Part shown: positions 10,862 through 21,423 of the stretch, piece after piece
How the letters are laid out: each line of letters starts with the position of its first letter
Position numbering within the stretch: the stretch's first letter is position 1
Source of the DNA: Odontesthes bonariensis
Lineage: Eukaryota > Chordata > Actinopteri > Atheriniformes > Atherinopsidae
Direction: 5' to 3'
DNA: 64,000 nucleotides
Assembly (NCBI RefSeq): GCF_027942865.1
Contig: NC_134507.1
Span: 35,021,711 to 35,085,710 of the forward strand
Program-made: the position numbers and the translations under genes
Notes under the pieces: generated by a model
Told to the model about the DNA's origin: nothing
Seen by the model: only the letters and a program-made list of their open reading frames with translations
Database searches by the model: none

Positions 10862-11664
10862 TGGCCCTCAGCGCGTACAAAGTGCAAAATCGGATGTAGA
10901 CTGTAAGACAAATAAGGCATATTATTGGCTAAAAGATTTGTCAATCAAATCCATGGAGAGGGAGGGATGGGAAATCATGGGCATGCTGTACTATTGGTCA
11001 ATTAGCTGTCAAAAGCTGCCAGGCCATGTGGTGAAGTTTTGTTTCAGGGTGAATCTAGGGAAATGTACAAAATACGACTTAAATGATCGTTTTATACAAG
11101 TGTTTTGTCTAATTGGGAGTGTTGGACATTGAATCGTGTTTTAATGCTTGCATTGCTGTCTATTGATCACTTCATTTGAGTGATTTATTTATTTTCACCC
11201 ACCAGCTGGTACTTGGTATTGTATGAAAAAATGAAAAAGGTGGTTAAAAAAAGACATGAGACTAATTGGTGTGGCTATTTTTAGAAACATGTGGATGTGA
11301 ACGTAAACAAAACCTCTAAAGCTCTTATTTTTGTCTTCCCATTGGTCGACCCGCTGGTTTGAGGCCTACATGGTGATGGAGACATTGATTATGGGGGAAA
11401 TGACACACTGTTACCTCTGCAACATTGTCTATTAAGTCAATAAACTTTTTTATTTCTTCACAGTTGTATGCTGTTCATGTGTTTATTATTACAGATGATG
11501 GTATATCATGAATGATTATAATTACTGGTAGGTTACATTATAATGAATAGATTGAAGGAGAACATTGAAAGTGTTGACTTGGAATAAGAAATGACACAAC
11601 ACACTGCTACTGCGATTCAAGGCACTTTAAGGGCTGAAGTGCATTTATTCAAGTGCATTCTCAT
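10862..11664. other. Unassigned flank of the U1 array
   Basis: Unique-looking AT-rich sequence. I recognise no gene, RNA or element. Confidence 0.4.
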
Positions 11665-12085
11665 TTAGTAAACAAAGTTAAGACATGTATAGTGCACATT
11701 TTTCATGACAAGACATTTGAAATTAAGTGTGTGAGGGGGAGAGAGAGCGAGAAGGGGGGGGGGGGGGTGAGGTGGAGGTGGAGGGAGAGTGTGTGTGTGT
11801 GAGACAGACAGACTGACTGACCAGGAGCAGTGGGCAGACAGGAGAGAGAGCCATGTGCAACAGCAGATATGGGAACAAACAAGTTGCATGCTCATTTGGT
11901 AAACAAAGTGAAGACATGTATAGTGCACATTTGTCATGAAAAGATATTTGAAATTAAGTGTGTGTGTGTGTGAGAGAGAGAGACAGACAGACTGACTGAC
12001 CAGGAGCAGTCGGCAGACAGAAGAGCCATGTGGAGTATGTGCCACAGCAGATATGGGAACAAACAAGAAATCAAGTGTAAGTGAA
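11665..12085. repeat. Imperfect tandem duplication with GT/GA-rich microsatellites
   Basis: Two copies of a ~215-bp unit follow each other. Both carry a gacatgtatagtgcacattt segment (about 11683 and 11912), a catttgaaattaagtgtgtg-like segment, a GT/GA-rich run and a gactgactgaccaggagcag segment. The block lies just downstream of the broken gene at 12235-14339 and may be its old 3' flank. Confidence 0.7.
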
Positions 12086-12234
12086 CAATAAAAATGAGAA
12101 CTGTATACATGTGCATGTAGGAGTGCAATCAGGAAACTATATACACAAACAACAACATAAAGTGACATCAAAGATAAGAGAAAAAAAAAGTTCAGACAAG
12201 TCAAGATCAGTCACTGGGCCTCAGTATCAGTCAT

Positions 12235-13186
12235 TTACCAGCCGTTGATGTCACAGATGGGCCTCACCGTGTTGCCGTAGCCACAGCGGTACAGGAAAGC
12301 CTTCGGGTTGTCCTTGGCAGGGCAGCCGGGCTCGGTGCAGCGGACGCTGTAGCGCCACACACCAACTGGCCTCCAGAAGAAGACGCGGTGTCGGAAGAAA
12401 CTGTCTGCCACGGGGACCGTGCTGCCATCCACCACACCGGGCATCTCGGGAGGGTGGAACCACATCTTTTCACTCTTCAGGACCTTCCTCCACCTCTTCC
12501 TGCCGTACATGTCAGAGAAGGGCCGCGGCTTCAGAAAGAGCCCCCTCTCCTCATCCTCCTTCAGCCACTTAATGTCTTGCTCGGGCAGCCCGCTGTCCTC
12601 AGCCTCCCAGGATTTGTGCCATCCTTCAAACAGGATGGCGTCTTCACCACCAACTGCCTTCTGTGACTGGCTCTCTGTAAATACAAAAAAACCCAAAACA
12701 CATTGATTATAGTATATCCACACTGTGGAATGAGGCTTTTCATTACAGCAGCCCACTGGATGTGACATGCACGATCTGTGTGCTATTAGCCAGTAAACTA
12801 ATACAACTTGTGTTAAATGAATATGTACCTTGAGTTTCGTAGGTGGACAGAGCCTCCATAAGCAGAGCGTCGTCTTCCCAGCTGGGGTCTGCTGAGCTGG
12901 GAGTGGTGGCTGATGGACGGGGCGCAAAGAAGGAGGGTACCGGTGAAGAGGTAGGCACAGCTGCACGGGGTGCTGGGGTGGCAGGCGATGGTGTTGGGGC
13001 AGCCGACTTGGAGGAGGCCTTCTTCTTCGGCTTCGCGGTGGTGGTGGGGGATGCTGCTGCTGCTGCTGGTGCTGAAGGGGGCTTTGTGGTGGAGGTAGGT
13101 GTGGCTGATGGACGATTCTTGCTGGTGATGGAGGGAGGTGCAGGAGGAGGAGGTGATTGAGGGGCCTTGCTGATGGTGGCAGTGGG

Positions 13187-13222
<36 letters not shown>

Positions 13223-14339
13223 AGATGCTGCTGGGGCCTTGCTGGTGATGGAGGGAGATGCAGGAGGAGGAGGTGATGGAGGGCCTTGCTGGTGGTGGGT
13301 GGTGCTGCTGCTGCTGCTGCAGATGCTGCTGGGGGCTTGTTGGAGGAAGCAGATGCGGTGGAAGGAGTGGCTACACCCTGCTGAGGTATTAGGAGGAATA
13401 TTACATTTCAGTTGTGCTCAATACATTTGTTATGTTATTCCTTTATACACATGTTCACCTGCACACATACCTCCTTGTCCATAATGTACTTTCTGAACCT
13501 CTTCAGGGCCTTTGAATTGATGTCATCCTCCTTCATGAGGAGCCACTGTGTCACCGACGTGTAGGCCTCCTGCGCCCTCTTCCTCTCAGCGTCGCTGCCA
13601 GCCTGAGGATCCGCCAGGAGCCTCTTGTACAGGCTGTACCACTGCCACATCTCCAGGTAGGTGAACGACTTGAACCTCCCCTGTCCATAGATGGCCCGGT
13701 CCACATTCACCTCCAGGTGGCACGAGACGGTGGTGAAGAGGTGCGCGTACTTGACCAGCTGCTCCTTCAGCCACTCGTCGTTGATGGTCTTCCTCTTCTC
13801 AGGGTGCCTCATCTCCTTCATGTGGCGGTTGACGATTCTGAAATGGCATAGTAATGTAACATAGTGATACAGTACTATTAAGTTATAACACTATTCACAT
13901 GGCGATCACATTTAGTGTACCACACTTACTATTTGCAGTAGCCGACATCATTCTCGACCAGCCACTTGAAGCTCTTGCTGGTGTACTGGCCAAAGGTCAT
14001 CACCAGCTGCCCCAGGACTTGCGCCTCAGTTGGAGAGGGTGTGACGATCTGGCATTTCTTCAAAGCTGTAGACAGATAAATAAGGGGGAACAAAATTAAA
14101 GTAATCATGCCTAGACAGTAGTGCAGTTGTAAGCACAGGGTTGTGCATGCACTCTTCTCACCTTCTTTGTAAGCCTTGTCTGAGTCTCTCAGCCTACTGT
14201 CCACTGTCTCACGGTCCCGTGCATGTGCCTTAAGGAAGTCCTTGGCCTCCTTGGTCATCCCAAGCACACACTGCTGCCTGTCCTTAGGGAAGCTTGTGTC
14301 CAGGATGGACAGCACAGGCATCAGAGGATCCATTTGCTT
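12235..14339 (-). pseudogene. Broken five-exon gene, last exon DUF6729-like
   Basis: Five exons with GT-AG borders can be traced: 14339-14162, 14065-13930, 13837-13471, 13380-12829 and 12674-12239. They encode an N part (DPLMPVLSILDTSF..., a possible start at 14332), a helical Trp-rich part (TYLEMWQWYSLYKRLLA), an Ala/Pro/Ser-rich repeat segment, and a C part with MWFHPPEMPG, FFRHRVFFWRPVGVWRYSVRC and AFLYRCGYGNTVRPICDINGW. That last wording resembles the DUF6729 family of unknown function (my recall, not a search). Three defects are visible: joining exons 2 and 3 makes a TAA codon, the repeat exon lacks one base near 13278-13283 compared with its own sister repeat, and no exon follows the apparent donor GTAAAT at 12238. 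It is probably a dead, truncated copy. Confidence 0.6.
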
Positions 14340-14593
14340 CTGTAAACACACACAGACAGACACACACAAACTAACACACACACACACAGCCATCCTGTAT
14401 AGTATAACCAGTTGTTTAGTTTACAAGTTATAGAGGGGAAAAAAGCAAAGAGGCTGACACGATTGCATTACTGTAGTTATAAATCTGTATAACTATGGGA
14501 TATTAATAGAAAATTGTTCCATGTAGTAATGGCATGAGACTAGTATAAAATCTTTGTATTAGAATAGGATGCATATTATTCAGAAATATGTGT
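14340..14593. other. Spacer between the broken gene and the 5S-U2-U5 array
   Basis: Contains an (AC)n-like stretch at 14344-14390 and otherwise nothing I recognise. Homology to the array starts at about 14594. Confidence 0.4.
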
Positions 14594-14639
14594 CACAACA
14601 GATGTTTCAACAAAAGACATGCAGAGAGAAGAGAAAAAT

Positions 14640-14747
14640 GCTTACAGCACCTGGTATTCCCAAGCGGTCTCCCATCCAAGTACTAACCAGGCCCGACCCT
14701 GCTTGGCTTCCGAGTTCGGGCGTGTTCAGGGCGGTGTGGCCGTAAGC
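14640..14747 (-). rRNA. 5S rRNA, copy 1, with 10-nt internal deletion
   Basis: A 5S sequence from GCTTACGGCCACACC to GGTGCTGTAAGC with a T-run terminator after it. It lacks 10 nt (CGATCTCGTC region) present in the other copies, so it is 108 nt instead of 118 and is likely a pseudogene. Confidence 0.85.
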
Positions 14748-15115
14748 CACAGTCCCTGTGACAAATATGTGTTACATAGGTGCTGGAACCATACGTTGAC
14801 CCTATTTTACCAGAGAGTTGGCTTGAGAGGCTGATGTTGAGCCTGCACGTCGACTTCCCTGATGTGATTGTTCTCTGCAGCTGAAAATGGGACTCTCAGA
14901 TAACTTAGTGTGTGTCTGTCAAGCTCCTCTGTTCTCTGTGTGTAGTTTGGTGTTCATGGTCATACAGAGAAACCAGGGAAGCTCAATCCCACGACGTGCT
15001 CATAAACTGCGTCTTTTCTAAAGATTATAGTTCCATTTTAGAAGTCAGAATACAATGGCTCCCTGAAACTACCACCATGTACCGCTGGTTTTGTTATTTC
15101 ACAAGAGTTGGGAAG

Positions 15116-15302
15116 AGTGCACCGTTCCCGGCGGCACTGCAGTACCGGGTCGATGCGTGGAGTGAACGGAGCAAGCCCCTTTTTCAACCCCTGTGCCTAA
15201 AAATCCATTTAATATGTAGTCCTCATATAGAGGACGTATCAGATATTAAACTGATAAGAACAGATACTACACTTGATCTTAGCCAAAAGGCCGAGAAGCG
15301 AT
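15116..15302 (-). ncRNA. U2 snRNA, copy 1
   Basis: A full-length U2 of ~187 nt. The start ATCGCTTCTCGGCC, the branch-point recognition segment GTGTAGTATCTGTTC, the stem IIa/IIb region, an Sm-like ATTTTTAG and the 3' loops ending GGAACGGTGCAC are all present. U2 pairs with the intron branch point. The exact 3' end is judged by analogy with vertebrate U2. Confidence 0.93.
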
Positions 15303-15347
15303 AACCCTCCACTGTTTCACGTCCGAGCGCCCTTCCTGGCACAATGC

Positions 15348-15365
15348 GCACTTGTGGCGGTGCTC
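15348..15365 (-). promoter_or_regulatory. PSE-like element of U2 genes
   Basis: On the - strand GAGCACCGCCACAAGTGC lies at -63 to -46 from the U2 start. The same element is at 17043-17060 and 18738-18755. Spacing and the CACCG core match the U1 and U5 elements here. Confidence 0.55.
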
Positions 15366-15600
15366 TTTTTTTGCCTACAAAGCGTCACTTTGCACCTCCG
15401 CCCACCCGCTGCAGTGAGCACTCTTCAGCCGTTTCAGATGGTACAACTTTGCACTCCCGCCCGCTCCACTGAGCACCATTCAAACAACAACAATTTAGCG
15501 CTCCAGCTTTGAACATGGGCACGGTCTCAAGAAATAAGGTGACTCTACTCCGAGAAGTCACTTGGCACAGCAAGAAGATTTCCTTTGCACAGACAGAATG

Positions 15601-15719
15601 GGCTTCACCCGCAAAGGTAAAGCCTTCCAAAAATAGAAACAACTCATTAATGTTGCTCTCCACGGAAGTCTTTAGTAAAAGGCGAAAGACTTGTACGTTA
15701 TGAAGAGAAACCAGAGTAC
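15601..15719 (-). ncRNA. U5 snRNA, copy 1
   Basis: A ~119-nt U5 sequence. It begins GTACTCTGGTTTCTCTTC, contains the invariant loop 1 CGCCTTTTACTAAAGA, then an Sm site TATTTTTGGA and a 3' stem (GGCTTTACC pairing with GGGTGAAGCC). U5 loop 1 holds the exon ends during splicing. The first base is G instead of the usual A. Confidence 0.92.
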
Positions 15720-15766
15720 GAGTATTTGACACTGCGGGAGCAGTGCATCAGGCTAGTTGGCATAGC

Positions 15767-15785
15767 CACCTTCCCCACGGTGAGC
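15767..15785 (-). promoter_or_regulatory. PSE-like element of U5 genes
   Basis: On the - strand GCTCACCGTGGGGAAGGTGG lies at about -66 to -48 from the U5 start, close to the vertebrate PSE form. The copy is at about 17462-17480. Confidence 0.55.
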
Positions 15786-16023
15786 TTTGCTTGGTTGAGA
15801 CGTTGGCTCCTCGGCCGACCAGGTAGGAACAATCGGGCCCTATTCAATGGCTGCTTTGTCTTTTACTCTGTGCAAAAGACTAGGGGTCTTGAGGCTTTGT
15901 TCTGACCGCTCATTGGGTGTAGAGGTTTTTTTCAAGCAATTCTCCCAGTCGGCCCAATCCCAGAGCCATCTCAAAGTGGAGTTCACTTTCACTCTCTTTT
16001 CGCAGACTAAAAGCCAGAGTTTT

Positions 16024-16103
16024 ATCTCAGAAGCTAAGCAGAGTCGGGCCTGGTTAGTACTTGGATGGGGAGACCGCCTGGGAATACCAGGTGCTGTAAG
16101 CCT
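16024..16103 (+). rRNA. 5'-truncated 5S rRNA, inverted, unit 1
   Basis: About 80 nt matching 5S from TCTCAGAAGCTAAGCAG to GGTGCTGTAAGC followed by CTTTT. The first ~37 nt are missing. The internal promoter region is largely kept. It lies on the strand opposite to the full 5S, about 220 bp away. Confidence 0.85.
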
Positions 16104-16324
16104 TTTGGCTTCTCCAGGCGCATGCAGTTTGACTGCGTCAAATGCAAAGGCAGTCCCTGTTTGACTTTTTGGAACTGCTCCTTTGTCAGGACAAAGTTAA
16201 ATGTATGAGGATCAAAGGCAACCATGACCTGGGACACCTTAGCAGATCCAGGATCAGCAAGATGGATCACAGGGTGATCAACAGATGTTTCAACAAAAGA
16301 CATGCAGAGAGAAGAGAGAAAATT

Positions 16325-16442
16325 GCTTACAGCACCTGGTATTCCCAAGCTGTCTCCCATCCAAGTACTAACCAGGCCCGACCCTGCTTGGCTTCCGAGT
16401 TCGGACGAGATCGGGCGTGTTCAGGGCGGTGTGGCCGTAAGC
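16325..16442 (-). rRNA. 5S rRNA, copy 2
   Basis: A full 118-nt 5S body, GCTTACGGCCACACC to GGTGCTGTAAGC, followed by AATTTT as Pol III terminator. One base differs from copy 3 (AAGCTGTCTCCC against AAGCGGTCTCCC on the + strand). Confidence 0.92.
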
Positions 16443-16810
16443 CACAGTCCCCGTGACAAATATGTGTTACATAGGTGCTGGAACCATACGTTGCCCCTAT
16501 TTTACCAGAGAGTTGGCTTGAGAGGCTGATGTTGAGCCTGCACGTCGACTTCCCTGATGTGATTGTTCTCTGCAGCTGAAAATGGGACTCTCAGATAACT
16601 TAGTGTGTGTCTGTCAAGCTCCTCTGTTCTCTGTGTGTAGTTTGGTGTTCATGGTCATACAGAGAAACCAGGGAAGCTCAATCCCACGACGTGCTCATAA
16701 ACTGCGTCTTTTCTAAAGATTATAGTTCCATTTTAGAAGTCAGAATACAATGGCTCCCTGAAACTACCACCATGTACCGCTGGTTTTGTTATTTCACAAG
16801 AGTTGGGAAG

Positions 16811-16997
16811 AGTGCACCGTTCCCGGCGGCACTGCAGTACCGGGTCGATGCGTGGAGTGAACGGAGCAAGCCCCTTTTTCAACCCCTGTGCCTAAAAATC
16901 CATTTAATATGTAGTCCTCATATAGAGGACGTATCAGATATTAAACTGATAAGAACAGATACTACACTTGATCTTAGCCAAAAGGCCGAGAAGCGAT
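16811..16997 (-). ncRNA. U2 snRNA, copy 2
   Basis: Same U2 gene body as copy 1, shifted by exactly 1695 bp; I see no difference in the RNA. Confidence 0.93.
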
Positions 16998-17295
16998 AAC
17001 CCTCCACTGTTTCACGTCCGAGAGCCCTTCCTGGCACAATGCGCACTTGTGGCGGTGCTCTTTTTTTGCCTACAAAGCGTCACTTTGCACCTCCGCCCAC
17101 CCGCTGCAGTGAGCACTCTTCAGCCGTTTCAGATGGTACAACTTTGCACTCCCGCCCGCTCCACTGAGCACCATTCAAACAACAACAATTTAGCGCTCCA
17201 GCTTTGAACATGGGCACGGTCTCAACAAATAAGCTGACTCTACTCCGAGAAGTCACTTGGCACAGCAAGAAGATTTCCTTTGCACAGACAGAATG

Positions 17296-17414
17296 GGCTT
17301 CACCCGCAAAGGTAAAGCCTTCCAAAAATAGAAACAACTCATTAATGTTGCTCTCCACGGAAGTCTTTAGTAAAAGGCGAAAGACTTGTACGTTATGAAG
17401 AGAAACCAGAGTAC
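17296..17414 (-). ncRNA. U5 snRNA, copy 2
   Basis: Same U5 gene body as copy 1, shifted by 1695 bp, with its PSE-like element. The third unit has lost its U5. Confidence 0.92.
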
Positions 17415-17718
17415 GAGTATTTGACACTGCGGGAGCAGTGCATCAGGCTAGTTGGCATAGCCACCTTCCCCACGGTGAGCTTTGCTTGGTTGAGACGCTG
17501 GCTCCTCGGCCGACCAGGTAGGAACAATCGGGCCCTATTCAATGGCTGCTTTGTCTTTTACTCTGTGCAAAAGACTAGGGGTCTTGAGGCTTTGTTCTGA
17601 CCGCTCATTGGGTGTAGAGGTTTTTTTCAAGCAATTCTCCCAGTCGGCCCAATCCCAGAGCCATCTCAAAGTGGAGTTCACTTTCACTCTCTTTTCGCAG
17701 ACTAAAAGCCAGAGTTTT

Positions 17719-17798
17719 ATCTCAGAAGCTAAGCAGAGTCGGGCCTGGTTAGTACTTGGATGGGGAGACCGCCTGGGAATACCAGGTGCTGTAAGCCT
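17719..17798 (+). rRNA. 5'-truncated 5S rRNA, inverted, unit 2
   Basis: Identical in form to 16024-16103, so the truncated inverted 5S is a fixed part of the repeat unit. Confidence 0.85.
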
Positions 17799-18019
17799 TT
17801 TGGCTTCTCCAGGCGCATGCAGTTTGACTGCGTCAAATGCAAAGGCAGTCCCTGTTTGACTTTTTGGAACTGCTCCTTTGTCAGGACAAAGTTAAATGTA
17901 TGAGGATCAAAGGCAACCATGACCTGGGACACCTTAGCAGATCCAGGATCAGCAAGATGGATCACAGGGTGATCAACAGATGTTTCAACAAAAGACATGC
18001 AGAGAGAAGAGAGAAAATT

Positions 18020-18137
18020 GCTTACAGCACCTGGTATTCCCAAGCGGTCTCCCATCCAAGTACTAACCAGGCCCGACCCTGCTTGGCTTCCGAGTTCGGA
18101 CGAGATCGGGCGTGTTCAGGGCGGTGTGGCCGTAAGC
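18020..18137 (-). rRNA. 5S rRNA, copy 3
   Basis: A full 118-nt 5S with terminator TTTT, as copy 2. Confidence 0.92.
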
Positions 18138-18505
18138 CACAGTCCCCGTGACAAATATGTGTTACATAGGTGCTGGAACCATACGTTGCCCCTATTTTAC
18201 CAGAGAGTTGGCTTGAGAGGCTGATGTTGAGCCTGCACGTCGACTTCCCTGATGTGATTGTTCTCTGCAGCTGAAAATGGGACTCTCAGATAACTTAGTG
18301 TGTGTCTGTCAAGCTCCTCTGTTCTCTGTGTGTAGTTTGGTGTTCATGGTCATACAGAGAAACCAGGGAAGCTCAATCCCACGACGTGCTCATAAACTGC
18401 GTCTTTTCTAAAGATTATAGTTCCATTTTAGAAGTCAGAATACAATGGCTCCCTGAAACTACCACCATGTACCGCTGGTTTTGTTATTTCACAAGAGTTG
18501 GGAAG

Positions 18506-18692
18506 AGTGCACCGTTCCCGGCGGCACTGCAGTACCGGGTCGATGCGTGGAGTGAACGGAGCAAGCCCCTTTTTCAACCCCTGTGCCTAAAAATCCATTT
18601 AATATGTAGTCCTCATATAGAGGACGTATCAGATATTAAACTGATAAGAACAGATACTACACTTGATCTTAGCCAAAAGGCCGAGAAGCGAT
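18506..18692 (-). ncRNA. U2 snRNA, copy 3
   Basis: A full U2 with its PSE-like element. The array breaks off at 18857, about 165 bp upstream of this gene, so any distal enhancer element may be lost. Confidence 0.92.
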
Positions 18693-18857
18693 AACCCTCC
18701 ACTGTTTCACGTCCGAGAGCCCTTCCTGGCACAATGCGCACTTGTGGCGGTGCTCTTTTTTTGCCTACAAAGCGTCACTTTGCACCTCCGCCCACCCGCT
18801 GCAGTGAGCACTCTTCAGCCGTTTCAGATGGTACAACTTTGCACTCCCGCCCGCTCA

Positions 18858-19080
18858 GGACAAAGTTAAATGTATGAGGATCAAAACCAACAATGGCCTG
18901 GGACATCTCAGCAGGTCCAGGATCAGAAACATGGAGACTGAGGGCCAATAGAAACAGAGGTGTCTGCCAACCAATCAGCAGCAGCCGAAGCTGGTTAACT
19001 TCCTCGTGTCTGTGTGTCTGTGTGTGTGTGTGTGTCACAGTGTGATCGGCAAATTTTTCAACACAAGACATGCAGGACGC
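18858..19080. repeat. Diverged, rearranged end of the 5S-U2-U5 array
   Basis: After 18857 the unit jumps about 720 bp ahead, losing U5 and the truncated 5S, and continues as a diverged form of the spacer (aggacaaagttaaatgtatg, compare 16190 and 17885). An insertion with a (TG)n run follows. It ends in a relative of the unit start (caacacaagacatgcag). Confidence 0.7.
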
Positions 19081-20568
19081 AGAAGTAAATATAACTGTAT
19101 TTTTTTGAAGAATTGGAAAGAATTGTCCTTGTGGATAAAAATCATGTCATTAACATCCATTTCTGTGACGGAAGTTAATAATTATTTGTGTTGACAGCAG
19201 CACCGTCACTGTGATGGAGAGTGTTATAAATAGTAGCCGATGGATCACTATTGTCTATACCTGGGTGGTAGAACACAAACAGTTATACACATAGATTATA
19301 TAAACCACCCCAGTCAGAACATCACCTGTGATGTCTACCCTGTAAGGGACATTTGTTTTTTGAGGTGTGGGAGTTAGAGGCAGCTGGAAGCTCTAACAGT
19401 CAACCAGCCACAGAGGATGAAGCTCTGATCACTTTTTTCTCATTCTCATGAGAAAATCTCAGCAATCTCATTGCTTTACAACTTCACCGCTTGACTAGGC
19501 TCATGGATTATCTATATACAATACATCTTCACTGTAAAGTCCAATAGCTGCCCTGACATACATACATTCCTTAACTTTACTAGGTTAATTACCATATGCA
19601 CTTATGACTGATTTTTATGAAGTAAAAGTTAGTTGCATGGTGAAAAATGCAAAAAACTTAGTGTTTAGAGGGAAGATGACTTTATTTAGAGTGAAGCTCA
19701 TTCAACAATAAGTAGCAACACAGTCTCACTCCCACTGCGCATTCAAAGAAGAAGAAGTGTGTATGCATGCGACATTCAGTCTCTCCCGCTCAGCAAAGTA
19801 TATTAGGTCTATGTCAGCAACGCAGCAGTCCAGCACACAGGCCGGGGCACTGAGGGCAGCCTGCTGAGTCCAGTTTTTTTAATTCTTTTGAAGAAGAATA
19901 AATAAGGTAAGTTATCAAGCAAGTATGTTTGTTAATATGTTTTAATTACTGCTCTGACAGTTAGCGTTCACTAGCTAACGTTAGCATTAGTTAGCTAGCT
20001 AACGAACCAAACAGGCATAACGTTAGCCTGTTCAGGCCATGGTTAAGGCGAGTTTGGGAGGTTTCCCAGTCCTGTGATTATCTTAAAACCTTCGAAAAGT
20101 TCCAAAGCCTAATTACTTTGAAAGTCTCACATTTGAAATGTTGTAGCATGAGTTTTCCGTTTTCCCCAAATTGACAGCGATGGCATTTTGGCCTGACTTT
20201 CAAATTTGCAAGGTGGAAATGACAGTTTTCAGTTAAGGCAGCATGAATGTGTTTGATGCAGAGAGGAGGATAAATGAGGTTCATAATGCACTGGCGCTGT
20301 CTTTCCTTGGGGAAATGGTGAAGGCTGGTGTAGTAGCATAGATGCTTTCGCATCCTATGAGTCATGACGGCCCTAATTGCACACGCAATAAGGGTAAATA
20401 GCCATTGACTGCTGGTGGGATGGACTATATAGCCCAGTTACCTCCTCATCTCGCTCTTTTTGCGCTCCGTGCCCATATTATTTCCCAGCAGAGTGGCTGA
20501 GCTCAGGTGTCTTGCTCCGTGTGCGACACATAACCCAGTTGGTTTGAGGTGGTATTACTATTTTCAAA
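19081..20568. other. Unassigned AT-rich stretch
   Basis: I see no gene or RNA. A run of gttagctagctaacg-type short repeats lies at about 19960-20030. Confidence 0.4.
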
Positions 20569-20856
20569 ATAAATTGGCAATTGGCAACAATTTATCAAGA
20601 ACCCATTTTAAATTTTGAACTTCATACCAATATTGTTCCATATGTAGTATCTATGTGGGGGAAAATTATGTTTGCAGATCAATGACCAAGAAAGAAGCAT
20701 CTGTTTATGAAAGTAGGATAGTTTTGAGGGGATTTTTTCAACATTATAATTACAAAGTAAAAAGAAATTTAGGCCTCCTAATTTAGAGAAAATTAAATTC
20801 GGTATGAAGTTCCAAATTGAAGATGTGTTCTTGATAAATTGTTTAAGCCAATTTAT
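20569..20856. mobile_element. Foldback / MITE-like element
   Basis: The ends form long imperfect inverted repeats of about 55-60 bp (ATAAATTGGC ... CAATTTATCAAGAAC ... AACTTCATACC on both strands). No coding capacity and no clear target duplication were found, so the superfamily is open. Confidence 0.6.
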
Positions 20857-20864
20857 CCATAAGG

Positions 20865-21195
20865 TCACTGTGAGTGTTCATAATGGCCAAATGTGTTAGT
20901 CTCTCCTGCGTCATGGTGCTGCGCAGCCAGGTTTTCAGGCTGAGAAAGAGCGCTCAGATGCTGTGACAGATATGGGCAGGGCCAAGGAAAGCCTAATGAT
21001 CTTCTCCACCTCTGACAGCATGGAGCGGGGTTGGTGCTGCAAGGTTCGCAGGATGGACCCCTTTGCAGGAAAGCCCTCCTCTTTCCCCCGTCCCTGCATA
21101 CAACTATAAAGAATGTGAAGGGGACAAAGGGCCTCCTCACACTGGAGGGCAAAGTTGTTCAGGTATGTTGATTTGTCTTCATCAGAAGAACACAC
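20865..21195 (-). pseudogene. hAT transposase remnant, C-terminal dimerisation region
   Basis: The - strand encodes MLSEVEKIIRLSLALPISVTASERSFSA, then after a one-base frame change LKTWLRSTMTQERLTHLAIMN. This is the conserved C-terminal dimerisation motif of hAT-type transposases. The rest of the protein is absent, so it is a dead fragment. Confidence 0.85.
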
Positions 21196-21423
21196 TAATA
21201 CACTCAGATAAATGACCGTGCTTAATTGTAATTCAGAGATACAAACATTTTAGGTAGACAAAGTAATGCAGTAAAAATCTGTGATTTTCTTGTAAACAAC
21301 AGACTTTCTGCAGCTTTATTGTCTAATGACCAGTATTTGAAATGTTTTATTACGGAAAAGCTGTTGCAATGACATGTTTAGGTCTAATTAGATCACTAAG
21401 TGATTGAACTTGTTCTTATTTAG

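Larger units (their letters stand above)
14594..18857 (-). repeat. Tandem array of 5S rRNA, U2 and U5 genes, 1695 bp unit
   Basis: Corresponding points repeat every 1695 bp (for example 15302, 16997, 18692). A unit reads, left to right: 5S (- strand), spacer, U2 (-), spacer, U5 (-), spacer, truncated 5S (+), spacer. Two units are complete and the third stops in the U2 upstream region. Units 1 and 2 are almost identical, which points to homogenisation. Linkage of 5S with U1, U2 or U5 genes has been described in some flatfish and other teleosts. Confidence 0.92.

Noticed and set aside
15720-16020. A fourth RNA gene (U4 or 7SK) between U5 and the truncated 5S
   Set aside because: I compared the text by eye with U4, U6, 7SK and Y RNA and saw no matching conserved blocks on either strand.
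15385-17427. Open frames of 115 and 105 residues over the U5 gene and spacer
   Set aside because: They overlap the U5 snRNA and array spacer with no coding features; they are chance frames in a homogenised repeat.
14912-18694. A 130-residue open frame (MSVKLLCSLCVVWC...) repeated three times on the + strand
   Set aside because: It runs antisense through the U2 snRNA gene and its flank; it repeats only because the array repeats.
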